The notes under the pieces were generated by a model. The model was given only the letters and a program-made list of their open reading frames with translations, was not told the DNA's origin and did not search any database. A stretch of DNA of 64,000 nucleotides from Dechloromonas hankyongensis. GTDB lineage: Bacteria > Pseudomonadota > Gammaproteobacteria > Burkholderiales > Rhodocyclaceae. A program made the position numbers and the translations under genes. Positions 46,916 to 56,203 of this stretch are shown piece after piece; the first letter of the stretch is position 1; each line of letters begins with the position of its first letter. The stretch covers positions 1,364,001 through 1,428,000 of the forward strand of contig NZ_JAKLTN010000001.1 in assembly GCF_022012295.1 (NCBI RefSeq), in the 5' to 3' direction.

Positions 46916-48550
46916 ATGAGTTATCAGGTTCTTGCGCGCAAGTGGCGGCCGCGCAATTTTTCGACGCTGGTTGGGCAGGAGCATGTGGTGCGCGCCTTGT
47001 CGCACGCCCTTGCCGAACAACGCCTGCACCATGCCTATCTATTTACCGGCACCCGCGGCGTCGGCAAGACGACCATCGCGCGTATTCTCGCCAAGTCGCT
47101 GAATTGCGAGACCGGCATCACGGCTACCCCGTGCGGCCAATGTTCCGCCTGCCAGGAAATCGACAGCGGTCGTTTCGTCGATCTGCTCGAGGTCGATGCG
47201 GCGACCAATACCCGTGTCGACGAAATGCGGCAGTTGCTCGAGAACGCCGTCTATGCCCCGACGCGCGGCCGCTTCAAGGTCTATGTGATCGACGAAGTCC
47301 ACATGCTGTCCAATTCGGCCTTCAACGCCATGTTGAAGACCCTGGAAGAGCCGCCGGAGCACGTCAAGTTCATCCTGGCGACGACCGACCCGCAGAAAAT
47401 TCCCGTCACCGTGCTGTCGCGCTGCCTGCAGTTCAATCTGAAGCAGATGCCGGCGGTGGCCATCACCGGGCATCTTGCCCACATCCTGCAAGCTGAAGGC
47501 GTTCCCTACGACATGCCGGCGCTGTCACTGGTCGCCCGTTCGGCGGCCGGCAGCATGCGCGACGCCTTGTCCTTGCTCGATCAGGCTATCGCCCACGGCG
47601 CCGGCAAGGTCGAGGAGGCGCAGGTCCGCGGCATGCTCGGCACGGTTGATCAGGATTTCCTGCTTGCTATTCTCGAAGCCTTGCAAGCCGGCGAAGGCGC
47701 TGCGCTGCTGCAGGTGGCGACCGACATGGGCGTGCGCAGCCTGTCGTTCTCGGCGGCCTTGCAGGAGCTGGGGGCCTTGCTGACGCGCATCCAAATCATA
47801 CAGTGGGTGCCGGCGGCCATCGATGACGACGAGCCGGAAAAGGAGCGCATTCAGGCGCTGGCCGAGGCGTTTTCTCCTGAGTTTGTGCAGCTGGCCTACC
47901 AGATCGTCAATGTTGGGCGGACCGAGCTGGCCAGCGCGCCGGATGAATATTCGGGTTTTGTCATGACCCTGCTCCGCCTGCATGCTTTCCGTCCGAGCAC
48001 GGTGGCCGATGTGGTCGGTTCGGTTGCCGCGCGCAGTCGTGCCCACCTGGCGCCTGCCGCCCGGCCGCCGAGCCCGCCAGTACAAGCTGCTCAGCCGCCC
48101 GTTTCGGCGCCGGTCCAGGCGCGACCCGAAGTTGCACCCGCTGCCGCCCCTCGGGTTCCGGCCGCGGCGGGCGAAAGCGACTGGCACCAGATCGTTGCCG
48201 CGCTGGCTATCAGTGGCCTGGCCCGCGAGTTGGCCCAGAATTGCGAGTTGCGCCAACTGACCGACGGCCAATGCCTGCTCCGCCTGTCGCCCAAGCAGGC
48301 GCATCTGCAGATGAAGCCCAATCCCGAGCGCCTGCAGCAGGCGCTGGCCGAATATCTCGGCCGCCCGGTGCAGTTGCGCATTGAGCTGGGCGAAAACGAG
48401 GTCGATACGCCGGCCGCGACGGTAGGCAAGCAGCGCCAAGAGCAGCAGGAAAGAGCGGAGAGCGCGATCGCTCAGGATGGATTCGTTCGCGACGCGATCG
48501 ACACCCTGGGAGCGTCCGTCGTACAAACATCAATCAAACCAATCGTCTAA
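46916..48550 (+). CDS. dnaX: DNA polymerase III subunits gamma and tau
   Basis: 544 residues from ATG 46916 ([15 protein letters not shown], the canonical start). Walker [10 protein letters not shown], the four-cysteine zinc module (CETG..CGQCSAC), Walker B VIDEVHML and sensor motifs. A Pro/Ala-rich linker (about 375-415) precedes the tau-type C-terminal domain. I see no A-rich slippery heptamer, so a frameshift-made gamma form is not evident. Clamp-loader ATPase of the replisome. First gene of dnaX-ybaB-recR. Confidence 0.95.
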   Translation: MSYQVLARKWRPRNFSTLVGQEHVVRALSHALAEQRLHHAYLFTGTRGVGKTTIARILAKSLNCETGITATPCGQCSACQEIDSGRFVDLLEVDAATNTRVDEMRQLLENAVYAPTRGRFKVYVIDEVHMLSNSAFNAMLKTLEEPPEHVKFILATTDPQKIPVTVLSRCLQFNLKQMPAVAITGHLAHILQAEGVPYDMPALSLVARSAAGSMRDALSLLDQAIAHGAGKVEEAQVRGMLGTVDQDFLLAILEALQAGEGAALLQVATDMGVRSLSFSAALQELGALLTRIQIIQWVPAAIDDDEPEKERIQALAEAFSPEFVQLAYQIVNVGRTELASAPDEYSGFVMTLLRLHAFRPSTVADVVGSVAARSRAHLAPAARPPSPPVQAAQPPVSAPVQARPEVAPAAAPRVPAAAGESDWHQIVAALAISGLARELAQNCELRQLTDGQCLLRLSPKQAHLQMKPNPERLQQALAEYLGRPVQLRIELGENEVDTPAATVGKQRQEQQERAESAIAQDGFVRDAIDTLGASVVQTSIKPIV

Positions 48551-48563
48551 CGGAGAAATGAAC

Positions 48564-48887
48564 ATGATGAAGGGTGGCTTGGGTGGCCTGATGAAGCAGG
48601 CGCAGGCAATGCAGGAAAACATGAAGAAGGCCCAGGATCAGCTGGCCCAGCTCGAAGTCGAGGGGCAGTCCGGGGCTGGCATGGTCAAGGTGGTGATGAC
48701 CTGTGCCCACGAAGTGCGCCGGGTCAGCATCGATCCGTCGGTGATGGACGATCGCGAAATGCTCGAAGATCTGGTCGCTGCCGCCCTGAACGACGCCGTG
48801 CGCCGCGGCGAGGCGCTGAGCAAGGAAAAGATGGCGGGCTTTACGGCCGGCCTCAATCTGCCGCCCGGATTCAAGCTGCCGTTCTGA
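48564..48887 (+). CDS. ybaB: YbaB/EbfC nucleoid-associated protein
   Basis: 107 residues. ATG 48564 has CGGAGA (48551-48556) at good spacing; ATG 48558 is too close to it. The family core is intact: [52 protein letters not shown] and the C-terminal LPPGFKLPF. Binds DNA as a tweezer-like dimer. Lies between dnaX and recR, as in most proteobacteria. Confidence 0.94.
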   Translation: MMKGGLGGLMKQAQAMQENMKKAQDQLAQLEVEGQSGAGMVKVVMTCAHEVRRVSIDPSVMDDREMLEDLVAAALNDAVRRGEALSKEKMAGFTAGLNLPPGFKLPF

Positions 48888-48891
48888 TTCG

Positions 48892-49491
48892 GTGAATCCT
48901 TCAGCGCTCGATTCGCTGATCGAGGCCTTGCGTTGCCTGCCCGGAGTCGGGCCGAAATCGGCGCAGCGCATGGCCTACCATCTGCTGCAACGCGATCGTT
49001 CCGGTGCTCAGCGCCTGGGCGATGCGGTGCAGCACGCGCTGCAGGCGATTCGCCATTGCCAGCGCTGCAATACCTTTTCCGAAGCTGAAGTCTGCGAGCG
49101 CTGCCTGTCGCCGCGCCGCGACCCGAGCGTCCTGTGCGTGGTCGAGACGCCGGTCGACATGAACATGATGGAGCAGACCCTGAGCTATCAGGGGTTGTAC
49201 TACGTCCTGATGGGCCGCATTTCGCCGCTCGATGGCGTCGGTCCGCGCGAACTCGGTCTCGATCGCCTGATGGCGCGGGCGCTCGACGGCGTGGTCAAGG
49301 AGGTCATCCTGGCCACCAACTACACCAACGAGGGCGAGGCGACTGCGCATTACATCACCGCGATGCTCAAGCCCAAGGGGGTTGGTGTCACCCGGATCGC
49401 CCGCGGTGTGCCGGTTGGCGGGGAGTTGGAATATGTCGACAGCGGTACGCTGGCGCAGGCTTTGCGCGAGCGAAAGAGCTGTTCTGGGTGA
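48892..49491 (+). CDS. recR: Recombination mediator RecR
   Basis: 199 residues from GTG 48892. Helix-hairpin-helix ([13 protein letters not shown]), C4 zinc finger (CQRCNTF..EVCERC), TOPRIM domain ([16 protein letters not shown]) and a Walker B-like end. Works with RecO/RecF to load RecA at gaps. Four bases after ybaB; third gene of the operon. Confidence 0.96.
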   Translation: MNPSALDSLIEALRCLPGVGPKSAQRMAYHLLQRDRSGAQRLGDAVQHALQAIRHCQRCNTFSEAEVCERCLSPRRDPSVLCVVETPVDMNMMEQTLSYQGLYYVLMGRISPLDGVGPRELGLDRLMARALDGVVKEVILATNYTNEGEATAHYITAMLKPKGVGVTRIARGVPVGGELEYVDSGTLAQALRERKSCSG

Positions 49492-49500
49492 CAGCGTCTT

Positions 49501-49527
49501 TTAACGACGGTTCCCTTGTCGTATAAT
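49501..49527 (+). promoter_or_regulatory. Candidate sigma-70 promoter of petABC
   Basis: A perfect -10 TATAAT at 49522-49527, with a weak TTAACG (49501-49506) as -35 at a short 15-bp spacing. It lies 46 bp upstream of petA in the gap after recR. Confidence 0.5.
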
Positions 49528-49573
49528 TGAGCGTTTATTTTTATCCCATCCAATTCCTTTAGGGGTCAGCGTA

Positions 49574-50170
49574 ATGAGCAATCAAGGAAAAGTGGACTGC
49601 GGACGGCGGCGTCTGGTCGTCGCGACCGCAGCCGTGGGCGGGGCAGGTGCGGTTGCCGCGCTTGTGCCGTTCGTCTCCAGCTTGCTTCCTTCCGAACGCG
49701 CCAAGGCAGCAGGCGCTCCGGTCGAAGTCGATATCAGCAAACTCGAACCGGGTCAGATGATGACCGTCGAGTGGCGCGGCAAGCCGGTGTGGATCATCAA
49801 CCGCACCAAGGACATGCTGGACACCCTGCCCAAGCTGGCCGACGCGGTCGCTGACCCGAAGTCCGAAAAGAACCAGCAGCCGGCTTACGCCAAGAACGAT
49901 ACCCGCTCCATCAAGCCGGAAATCATGGTCGTCGTCGGTATCTGCACCCACCTCGGCTGCTCGCCGTCGCAAAAATTCAAGAAGGGCGCCGAAGAAGGCA
50001 TGCCGGGCGAATGGCTGGGCGGCTTCCTGTGCCCCTGCCACGGTTCGACCTTCGACTTCGCCGGTCGCGTGTACAAGTCGAAGCCTGCTCCGACCAACCT
50101 CGAAGTGCCGCCGCACTTCTACATGGCCGATACCCGCATCCTGATCGGCGAAGACAAGAAGGGAGCATAA
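49574..50170 (+). CDS. petA: Ubiquinol-cytochrome c reductase, Rieske iron-sulfur subunit
   Basis: 198 residues. A twin-arginine-type N-terminus (CGRRRLVVATAAVGGAGAV) serves as Tat signal and membrane anchor. The Rieske [2Fe-2S] motifs are CTHLGC and CPCHGS. First gene of the bc1 operon; it transfers electrons from ubiquinol to cytochrome c1. AGGGG lies upstream of ATG 49574. Four bases separate it from petB. Confidence 0.96.
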   Translation: MSNQGKVDCGRRRLVVATAAVGGAGAVAALVPFVSSLLPSERAKAAGAPVEVDISKLEPGQMMTVEWRGKPVWIINRTKDMLDTLPKLADAVADPKSEKNQQPAYAKNDTRSIKPEIMVVVGICTHLGCSPSQKFKKGAEEGMPGEWLGGFLCPCHGSTFDFAGRVYKSKPAPTNLEVPPHFYMADTRILIGEDKKGA

Positions 50171-50173
50171 GAA

Positions 50174-51475
50174 ATGGCTGCTGGCAATTTCGAAAAATAC
50201 AAGTCCGACGGTTCGCTGGCCGGTAATGCCCTGGAGTGGCTCGACGCCCGCTTCCCGGCAACTTCCATGTGGAAGGGTCACCTGTCCGAATACTACGCCC
50301 CGAAGAACTTCAATTTCTGGTACTTCTTCGGCTCCCTGGCCCTGCTCGTTCTGGTCATCCAGATCGTCACCGGCATCTTCCTGGTTATGCACTACAAGCC
50401 GGATGCCGCGGTCAACGCCAACGGCGTGCCGGTTGCCTTCGCCTCCGTCGAGTACATCATGCGCGACGTGCCGGGCGGCTGGCTGATCCGCTACATGCAC
50501 TCGACCGGTGCCTCGGCCTTCTTCATCGTGGTTTACATGCACATGTTCCGTGGCCTGCTCTACGGTTCCTATCGCAAACCGCGTGAACTGACCTGGCTGT
50601 TCGGCGTCGGCATCTTCCTGTGCCTGATGGGCGAAGCCTTCTTCGGCTACCTGCTGCCGTGGGGGCAGATGTCCTTCTGGGGAGCCCAGGTTATCGTCAA
50701 CCTGTTCTCCGCCATCCCCATCATCGGGCCGGACCTGTCCATCATCATCCGCGGCGACTTCGTCGTCGGTGATGCAACGCTGAACCGCTTCTTCTCCTTC
50801 CACGTGATCGCCTTCCCGCTCGTCCTGATCGGTCTGGTCGCTGCTCACGTGCTGGCCCTGCACGAAACCGGCTCCAACAATCCGGACGGTGTCGAAATCA
50901 AGGCCAACAAGGACGAAAACGGCATTCCGCGCGACGGTATCCCGTTCCACCCGTACTACACAGTCAAGGACATCGTCGGCGTGATCGTCTTCCTGATGGT
51001 CTTCTCCGCCGTGATGTTCTGGGCACCGGAAGGTGGCGGCTACTTCCTCGAAACGCCGAACTTCTATCCGGCCGACCCGCTGAAGACCCCGCCGCACATT
51101 GCTCCGGTCTGGTACTTCACCCCGTTCTACTCGATCCTGCGCGCCGTGACCTATCCGCTGTTCGGTCTTGATGCCAAGTTCTGGGGCGTGGTCGCCATGG
51201 GTGCTTCGGTCGTCATCTTCGCCTTCCTGCCCTGGCTCGATCGCAGCCCGGTCAAGTCGATCCGCTACCGCGGCCCGATCTACAAGACCCTGCTGACCAT
51301 CTTCGTCATCTGCTTCTTCATCCTTGGCTATCTCGGCACCCTGTCGCCGTCGCCGATGGGTGAACTGGTTTCGCAGATTTGTTCGGTGTTCTACTTCGGA
51401 TTCTTCCTCGGCATGCCGTGGTGGTCACGGATGGACAAGTTCAGCCCGGTCCCGGACCGTGTGACGTTCAAGTGA
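50174..51475 (+). CDS. petB: Cytochrome b of the bc1 complex
   Basis: 433 residues with about nine helices and fused N- and C-terminal cytochrome b domains. Haem-ligand histidines are visible in YMHSTGASAFFIVVYMHMFRG and FFSFHVIAFPLVLIGLVAAHVLALHETG. The Qo-site PEWY-type motif is written APVWYF, the usual variant position being near PPHIAPVWYF. Second gene of the petABC operon. Confidence 0.96.
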   Translation: MAAGNFEKYKSDGSLAGNALEWLDARFPATSMWKGHLSEYYAPKNFNFWYFFGSLALLVLVIQIVTGIFLVMHYKPDAAVNANGVPVAFASVEYIMRDVPGGWLIRYMHSTGASAFFIVVYMHMFRGLLYGSYRKPRELTWLFGVGIFLCLMGEAFFGYLLPWGQMSFWGAQVIVNLFSAIPIIGPDLSIIIRGDFVVGDATLNRFFSFHVIAFPLVLIGLVAAHVLALHETGSNNPDGVEIKANKDENGIPRDGIPFHPYYTVKDIVGVIVFLMVFSAVMFWAPEGGGYFLETPNFYPADPLKTPPHIAPVWYFTPFYSILRAVTYPLFGLDAKFWGVVAMGASVVIFAFLPWLDRSPVKSIRYRGPIYKTLLTIFVICFFILGYLGTLSPSPMGELVSQICSVFYFGFFLGMPWWSRMDKFSPVPDRVTFK

Positions 51476-51488
51476 GAGGATGCCTAAA

Positions 51489-52208
51489 ATGAAAAAATTC
51501 CTGATCGCATTGCTCTTCGCGCCGGTCATGGCCTTGGCCAGCAGTGGTCATGTCCAACTCGACAAGTGGCCGGGCTCGGTGGGCGACAAGGCGGCATTGC
51601 AGAACGGCGCCAAGCTGTTCGTCAATTACTGCCTGAACTGTCACGGTGCGTCCTACATGCGCTACAAGAACCTGATGGATCTCGGTCTGACCGAGTCCCA
51701 GGTCAAGGACAACCTGATGTTTACCTCCGACAAGATCGGTGGCCTGATGACCATTGCGGCACGTTCCGATGAACAGAAGCTGTGGTTCGGCGCCACCCCG
51801 CCTGATCTGACCATCGTCGCCCGGGCCCGTGGCGAAGCCGGCAATGCAGCCGCCGGCGCAGACTGGTTGTACACCTACCTGCGTTCCTTCTATCGCGACC
51901 CGAACCGTCCGACCGGCTGGAACAACGTGATCTTCGAAAACGTTGGCATGCCGCACATCCTGTATGGCCTGCAAGGTCAGCAAGTTCGCAACCACGAAAC
52001 CCACAAGCTGGAACTGGCCGTTCCGGGCCAACTGGCTCCGGCCGAGTTCGACAAGGCCGTGTCCGACCTGGTCGGTTTCATGGTATGGATGGGCGAGCCG
52101 CAGCAGGAGTTCCGTCGTACCCTGGGCTTCTTCGTTCTGGCCTTTTTGGCAGTCCTCTTCGTCGTTGCTTACGCACTGAAGAAGGAATACTGGAAAGACA
52201 TTCACTAA
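51489..52208 (+). CDS. petC: Cytochrome c1
   Basis: 239 residues from ATG 51489, which has GAGAGGA eight bases upstream; ATG 51480 overlaps that ribosome binding site. Signal peptide (MKKFLIALLFAPVMALAS), one haem site CLNCH with downstream methionine region, and a C-terminal membrane anchor (LGFFVLAFLAVLFVVAYAL). Completes the bc1 complex. Confidence 0.95.
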   Translation: MKKFLIALLFAPVMALASSGHVQLDKWPGSVGDKAALQNGAKLFVNYCLNCHGASYMRYKNLMDLGLTESQVKDNLMFTSDKIGGLMTIAARSDEQKLWFGATPPDLTIVARARGEAGNAAAGADWLYTYLRSFYRDPNRPTGWNNVIFENVGMPHILYGLQGQQVRNHETHKLELAVPGQLAPAEFDKAVSDLVGFMVWMGEPQQEFRRTLGFFVLAFLAVLFVVAYALKKEYWKDIH

Positions 52209-52266
52209 TCCTGCTAGGATTAGTTAACGGCATCGCGGGTTTGGCTTCGGCCAGCCCCCGATGCCG
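52204..52266 (+). other. Two consecutive hairpins between petC and sspA
   Basis: ACTAATCCT/AGGATTAGT (52204-52212 and 52216-52224) forms a 9-bp stem that includes the petC stop codon. CGGCATCG/CGATGCCG (52228-52235 and 52259-52266) forms a longer interrupted stem with a TTCG-type apex. A TTTTT run follows at 52273-52277. Together they may attenuate or process the petABC-sspAB transcript; they do not make a standard terminator because of the spacing to the T-run. Confidence 0.6.
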
Positions 52267-52290
52267 AATCGCTTTTTGAAGGTGACCTAA

Positions 52291-52887
52291 ATGATGAACC
52301 TCTATTCGGGCACGACCTGCCCATTCAGCCATCGTTGCCGCATTGTCCTGTTCGAAAAGGGCATGGATTTCCAGGTGATTGATGTCGACATGTTCAACAA
52401 GCCGGAAGAAATGGCCGCGATCAACCCGCACAACCGCGTGCCGGTGCTGGTCGAGCGCGACCTGGTCCTGTTCGAGCCGAACATCATCAACGAATACATC
52501 GACGAGCGCTTCCCGCACCCGCAACTGATGCCGGCCGACCCGATCATGCGTGCCCGCGCCCGCCAGCTGCTGGTCGGCATGGAACGCGAAATCTTCTCGT
52601 TCATGGAAGTGATCGAAAAGAACGGCAAGACGGCCGACAAGGCGCGCCAGGAAATCCGCGCCCGCCTGACCGAAATCGTGCCGATCTTCAACAAGCAGAA
52701 GTTCATGCTCGGTGACGAATTCTCCATGCTCGACGTGGCCATCGCCCCGTTGCTGTGGCGTCTCGACCACTACGGCATCGACCTCGGCAAGGCCGCCGCG
52801 CCGCTGATGAAGTACGCTGAGCGCATTTTCAGCCGCCAGGGTTTCATCGACGCGTTGACGCCATCCGAAAAGGCGATGCGCAAGTAA
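52291..52887 (+). CDS. sspA: Stringent starvation protein A (GST-fold)
   Basis: 198 residues. Thioredoxin-like N-terminal domain (NLYSGTTCPFSHRCRIVLFEKGMDFQ) and an all-helical GST C-terminal domain. In E. coli it binds RNA polymerase sigma-70 holoenzyme and affects stress genes. GAAGGTGA lies upstream; ATG 52294 is an equally possible start. Downstream of petABC and followed by sspB, the conserved betaproteobacterial order. Confidence 0.94.
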   Translation: MMNLYSGTTCPFSHRCRIVLFEKGMDFQVIDVDMFNKPEEMAAINPHNRVPVLVERDLVLFEPNIINEYIDERFPHPQLMPADPIMRARARQLLVGMEREIFSFMEVIEKNGKTADKARQEIRARLTEIVPIFNKQKFMLGDEFSMLDVAIAPLLWRLDHYGIDLGKAAAPLMKYAERIFSRQGFIDALTPSEKAMRK

Positions 52888-52889
52888 GC

Positions 52890-53339
52890 ATGGAACTGCC
52901 TTCCACCAAGCCGTACCTGCTGCGCGCCATCTGGGAATGGTGCTGCGATAACGGCTTCACGCCGCATATCGCAGTCGAGGTTGACGAACGGACGCAGGTG
53001 CCGCGCGAATTCGTGCGCTCCGGCCAGATCGTCCTCAACCTCGGGCCGAGCGCGACCAACAAGTTGCAGATCGGCAACGAGTACGTCGAGTTCCAGGCCC
53101 GCTTCAATGGCGTGGCGCGCCAGCTGTCCGTGCCGGTCGATCGCGTGTCGGCCATTTATGCGCGCGAGAACGGTGCCGGCATGGCTTTCGAGGTCGATGG
53201 CGACCGCGAGATGGCGGACGAGGAATTCGGTATCGAAACCGTGGTCGAACCGAGCATGGTTGAACCGCCCTCCGATGAGCCGCCACCGGAGCCACCACGC
53301 CCCGATGAGGGGCGCCCCGGGTTGCGGCGCATCAAATAG
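52890..53339 (+). CDS. sspB: ClpXP protease specificity-enhancing factor SspB
   Basis: 149 residues. The SspB fold is recognisable: STKPYLLRAIWEWCCDNGFTPHI, then LNLGPSATNKLQIGNEYVEFQARFNG. An acidic Pro/Glu-rich linker and a basic C-terminal tail (GLRRIK) form the ClpX-docking peptide. It delivers ssrA-tagged proteins to ClpXP. Two bases separate it from sspA. Confidence 0.95.
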   Translation: MELPSTKPYLLRAIWEWCCDNGFTPHIAVEVDERTQVPREFVRSGQIVLNLGPSATNKLQIGNEYVEFQARFNGVARQLSVPVDRVSAIYARENGAGMAFEVDGDREMADEEFGIETVVEPSMVEPPSDEPPPEPPRPDEGRPGLRRIK

Positions 53340-53364
53340 GGACGGTTGTCTGGTCCGATGCACC

Positions 53365-53401
53365 AAAAAAGGGAGATTCCACAGTGGGATTTCCCTTTTT
53401 T
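53365..53401 (+). terminator. Rho-independent terminator after sspB
   Basis: AAAAAAGGGA (53365-53374) pairs with TCCCTTTTTT (53392-53401), with an inner imperfect stem (GATTCC..GGGATT). The T-run is part of the stem. It ends the petABC-sspAB unit just upstream of the nasA promoter. Confidence 0.85.
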
Positions 53402-53427
53402 CATTTCAAGTCCATGATTTTTATAGG

Positions 53428-53443
53428 TGGCATGTCTGTTGCT
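53428..53443 (+). promoter_or_regulatory. Sigma-54 promoter of nasA
   Basis: TGGCATGTCTGTTGCT matches TGGCAYG-N4-TTGCW at every defined position. Transcription would start near 53454, about 13 nt before the nasA ATG, giving a very short leader. A half-site for NtrC (TGCACC at 53359-53364, poor second half AGGGAG) is centred about 87 bp upstream of that start point. Nitrogen control is therefore expected. Confidence 0.85.
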
Positions 53444-53466
53444 CATTGGCAGCCGGAAGGAAAATC

Positions 53467-56187
53467 ATGAAAACTGAAGTCAAATCCACCTGTTGTTACT
53501 GCGGCGTCGGCTGCGGCGTGCTGATCGAGACGGAAGGCGAGCGCATCGTTGGCGTCCGGGGCGACCCGGAACACCCGGCCAATCGCGGGCGTTTGTGCAC
53601 CAAGGGCGCGACGCTCAATCTGACCGCCAACCCTAGCTATCGCCTGCATTACCCGGAGCGTCGTGCGCAACGTGGCGAAAGCACCGTGCGCACGACGTGG
53701 GATCAGGCGCTCGACGAAGCGGCCGAACGCTTTGCGGCCACCATCCGCCAGCATGGACCCGACTCGGTGGCCTTCTACATTTCCGGCCAACTGATGACCG
53801 AGGACTATTACGTCTTCAACAAGCTGGCCAAGGGCCTGATCGGCACCAACAACGTCGATACCAATTCCCGTCTCTGCATGTCGTCGGCGGTGGCCGGCTA
53901 CAAGCAGACGCTGGGCGTCGATGCGCCGCCATGCAGCTATGAGGACATCCTGCAGGCCAAAGTCATTTTCATCGCCGGCGCCAACCCGGCCGTAGCGCAT
54001 CCCATCGTCTTCCGCTACGTGGAGGATGCGCGGGCCGCCAATCCCGACCTGAAAATCATCGTCGCCGACCCGCGGCGTTCGGAAAGCGCCGAGATCGCCG
54101 ACCTCCATCTGCCGATCAAGCCGGGCACCGACATTGCGCTGTTCAACGGCATGTTGCATGTGCTGATCCGCGACGGCCTGGTCGACGACGACTATGTCGC
54201 CCGCCATACCACCGGTTTCGACGCACTGGCAGAGATCGTCCGCCGCTACACGCCGGAGGCGGTGGCCGAGGTGTGCGGCATTCCGGCCCAGGACATCGTC
54301 CAGGCGGCCCGCTGGTTCGGGCAAAGCGGTGCCGCGCTGTCGATGTACTGCCAGGGTCTCAACCAGTCGGTGCACGGTACGCACAATAACGCCGGCATCA
54401 TCCATCTGCACCTGGCGACCGGTCTGATCGGCAAGCCGGGCGCAGGCCCCTTCTCGCTGACCGGCCAGCCGAACGCGATGGGTGGTCGCGAGGTGGGCGG
54501 TCTGTCCAACCTGCTGTCGGCGCACCGCGATCTGGCCAACCCGCAGCACCGCGCCGAAGTGGCCGCCCTGTGGGGCGTGCCCAGCGTACCGGACAAGCCG
54601 GGCAAGTCGGCCATCGATATGTTCGCGGCGCTGAAGAGCGGCGAGATCAAGGCGGTGTGGATCGCCTGCACCAATCCGGCGCAGTCCCTGCCCAACCAGG
54701 CGGCGGTGCGCGAAGCCCTGCAGACCGCGGAATACGTGGTCCTCCAGGAAGCCTACGCCAACACGGACACCGCGGCCTACGCCGACCTGCTGCTGCCGGC
54801 CAGCGGCTGGGGCGAGAAGCACGGCACGGTGACCAATTCGGAACGGCGCATCACGCACGTGAATTCGGCGGTGCCGGCGCCCGGTGAGGCGCGCCACGAC
54901 TGGGATATCGTGGTCGATTTCGCCCGCCGTCTCGGCCGCCTGTTGGGCACTGACGGTGAACGCCTGTTCCCCTACGCCGACGCCGAATCCATTTTCAACG
55001 AGCACCGCGAAAGTACCCGTGGCCGTGATCTCGACATCACCGGTTTGAGCTACGCGTGGCTCGACGCCGCCGGGCCGCAGCAGTGGCCATGCCCGCAAGG
55101 GGCGATCAGCGGCAAGGGGCGCCTGTACGAGGATGGCGTCTTCCCGACCGCCGACGGCAAGGCCCGCTTCGTTCCGGTCAAGCATCTGGCCACCGCCGAG
55201 ACGCCGGATGCCGAATATCCGATCAGCCTGCTCTCCGGCCGCATGCGCGACCATTGGCACGGCATGAGCCGGACCGGCACGGTGCCGCGCCTGTTCAATC
55301 TCGAAGACGAACCGGTACTCGCCATGCACCCCTGCGACATGCGCCATCGCGGCCTGTCGAGCGGCGACCTGGTGCGCGTGACCAATGCGCGCGGTGCGTC
55401 CATCGTCCGCGTCGAGGAGCGTCCGGGCCTGAAAAAGGGCCGGGCGTGGATGCCGATGCACTGGGGCAGCCAGTTCATGAACACGCCCGGCGTCAATGCC
55501 GTGGCCTGCGACGCCACCGATCCCTATTCCAAGCAGCCGGAACTGAAGCACGCCGCGGTGCAGATCGAGAAGGTCGATCTGCCCTACGCGCTGGCCGTTG
55601 TGCGCCGCTGCGCCCATCAGGCCGAAGCCCTGACGCTGCTGCAAAGCGCCCGTTCGGCGCTGGCCGACTACCGTTACGCGACGGTCGGCCTGTATGGCCG
55701 GCAGAGCCCGCTCGTCGTGCTGCGCGCCGCCGCTGCCGAGGCGGTGGACGATGCCGCCATTGACGCGCTCGACCGCCTGTTCGGCATCGACGGCAGCGCC
55801 GGCGCCATCGTCTATGCCGACGCCAAGAAGCGCATCGCCAAGAAGGCGGTTGCCGAGGACGGACGGCTGCGGGCCGTTCGTCTGTGCGGCGAAACGCAGG
55901 CGGTGTCCTGGCTGCGCCAGGCGATGGCCGAAGACGAACTGGACGCCAGCCTGATCCGCTTCGCCCTGGCGCCGCTGGGCAAGCCGCCGGTTGGCGTGGC
56001 GCCGCGCAACATCATCTGCAAGTGCGCCGACGTGACCGACGTACAGATTCGCCAGGAACTGGCCGGCGGAGCCGATATGCCGAAGCTGCAGGAAAAGCTG
56101 CGTTGTGGCACATTCTGTGGCTCCTGCGTGCCGGAAATCCGGCGCATGGTGGCGGAACACGCGCCCACAGAGGCGGCGGCTGCCTGA
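53467..56187 (+). CDS. nasA: Assimilatory nitrate reductase catalytic subunit with C-terminal [2Fe-2S] domain
   Basis: 906 residues from ATG 53467, with a GGAAGGA ribosome binding site; longer upstream frames only shadow sspB. The N-terminal [4Fe-4S] motif is C9..C12...C16 (CCYCGVGC) plus a fourth Cys in GRLCTKG. The molybdopterin domains of the NasA/NapA/FdhF family follow (NTNSRLCMSSAV with the Mo-ligand cysteine, NPAVAHP, MGGREVGGLSNLL). A BFD-like [2Fe-2S] domain is fused at the C-terminus (about 850-890: CKCADVT..CGTFCGSC). There is no Tat signal, so the enzyme is cytoplasmic. It reduces nitrate to nitrite for NirBD; the electron donor is not encoded beside it. Confidence 0.93.
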   Translation: MKTEVKSTCCYCGVGCGVLIETEGERIVGVRGDPEHPANRGRLCTKGATLNLTANPSYRLHYPERRAQRGESTVRTTWDQALDEAAERFAATIRQHGPDSVAFYISGQLMTEDYYVFNKLAKGLIGTNNVDTNSRLCMSSAVAGYKQTLGVDAPPCSYEDILQAKVIFIAGANPAVAHPIVFRYVEDARAANPDLKIIVADPRRSESAEIADLHLPIKPGTDIALFNGMLHVLIRDGLVDDDYVARHTTGFDALAEIVRRYTPEAVAEVCGIPAQDIVQAARWFGQSGAALSMYCQGLNQSVHGTHNNAGIIHLHLATGLIGKPGAGPFSLTGQPNAMGGREVGGLSNLLSAHRDLANPQHRAEVAALWGVPSVPDKPGKSAIDMFAALKSGEIKAVWIACTNPAQSLPNQAAVREALQTAEYVVLQEAYANTDTAAYADLLLPASGWGEKHGTVTNSERRITHVNSAVPAPGEARHDWDIVVDFARRLGRLLGTDGERLFPYADAESIFNEHRESTRGRDLDITGLSYAWLDAAGPQQWPCPQGAISGKGRLYEDGVFPTADGKARFVPVKHLATAETPDAEYPISLLSGRMRDHWHGMSRTGTVPRLFNLEDEPVLAMHPCDMRHRGLSSGDLVRVTNARGASIVRVEERPGLKKGRAWMPMHWGSQFMNTPGVNAVACDATDPYSKQPELKHAAVQIEKVDLPYALAVVRRCAHQAEALTLLQSARSALADYRYATVGLYGRQSPLVVLRAAAAEAVDDAAIDALDRLFGIDGSAGAIVYADAKKRIAKKAVAEDGRLRAVRLCGETQAVSWLRQAMAEDELDASLIRFALAPLGKPPVGVAPRNIICKCADVTDVQIRQELAGGADMPKLQEKLRCGTFCGSCVPEIRRMVAEHAPTEAAAA

Positions 56188-56203
56188 GACCCCAAAGGAG
56201 GAA

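Noticed and set aside
46916..48550. Programmed frameshift in dnaX producing gamma
   Set aside because: No A-AAA-AAG-like slippery heptamer with a following hairpin is visible in the expected region.
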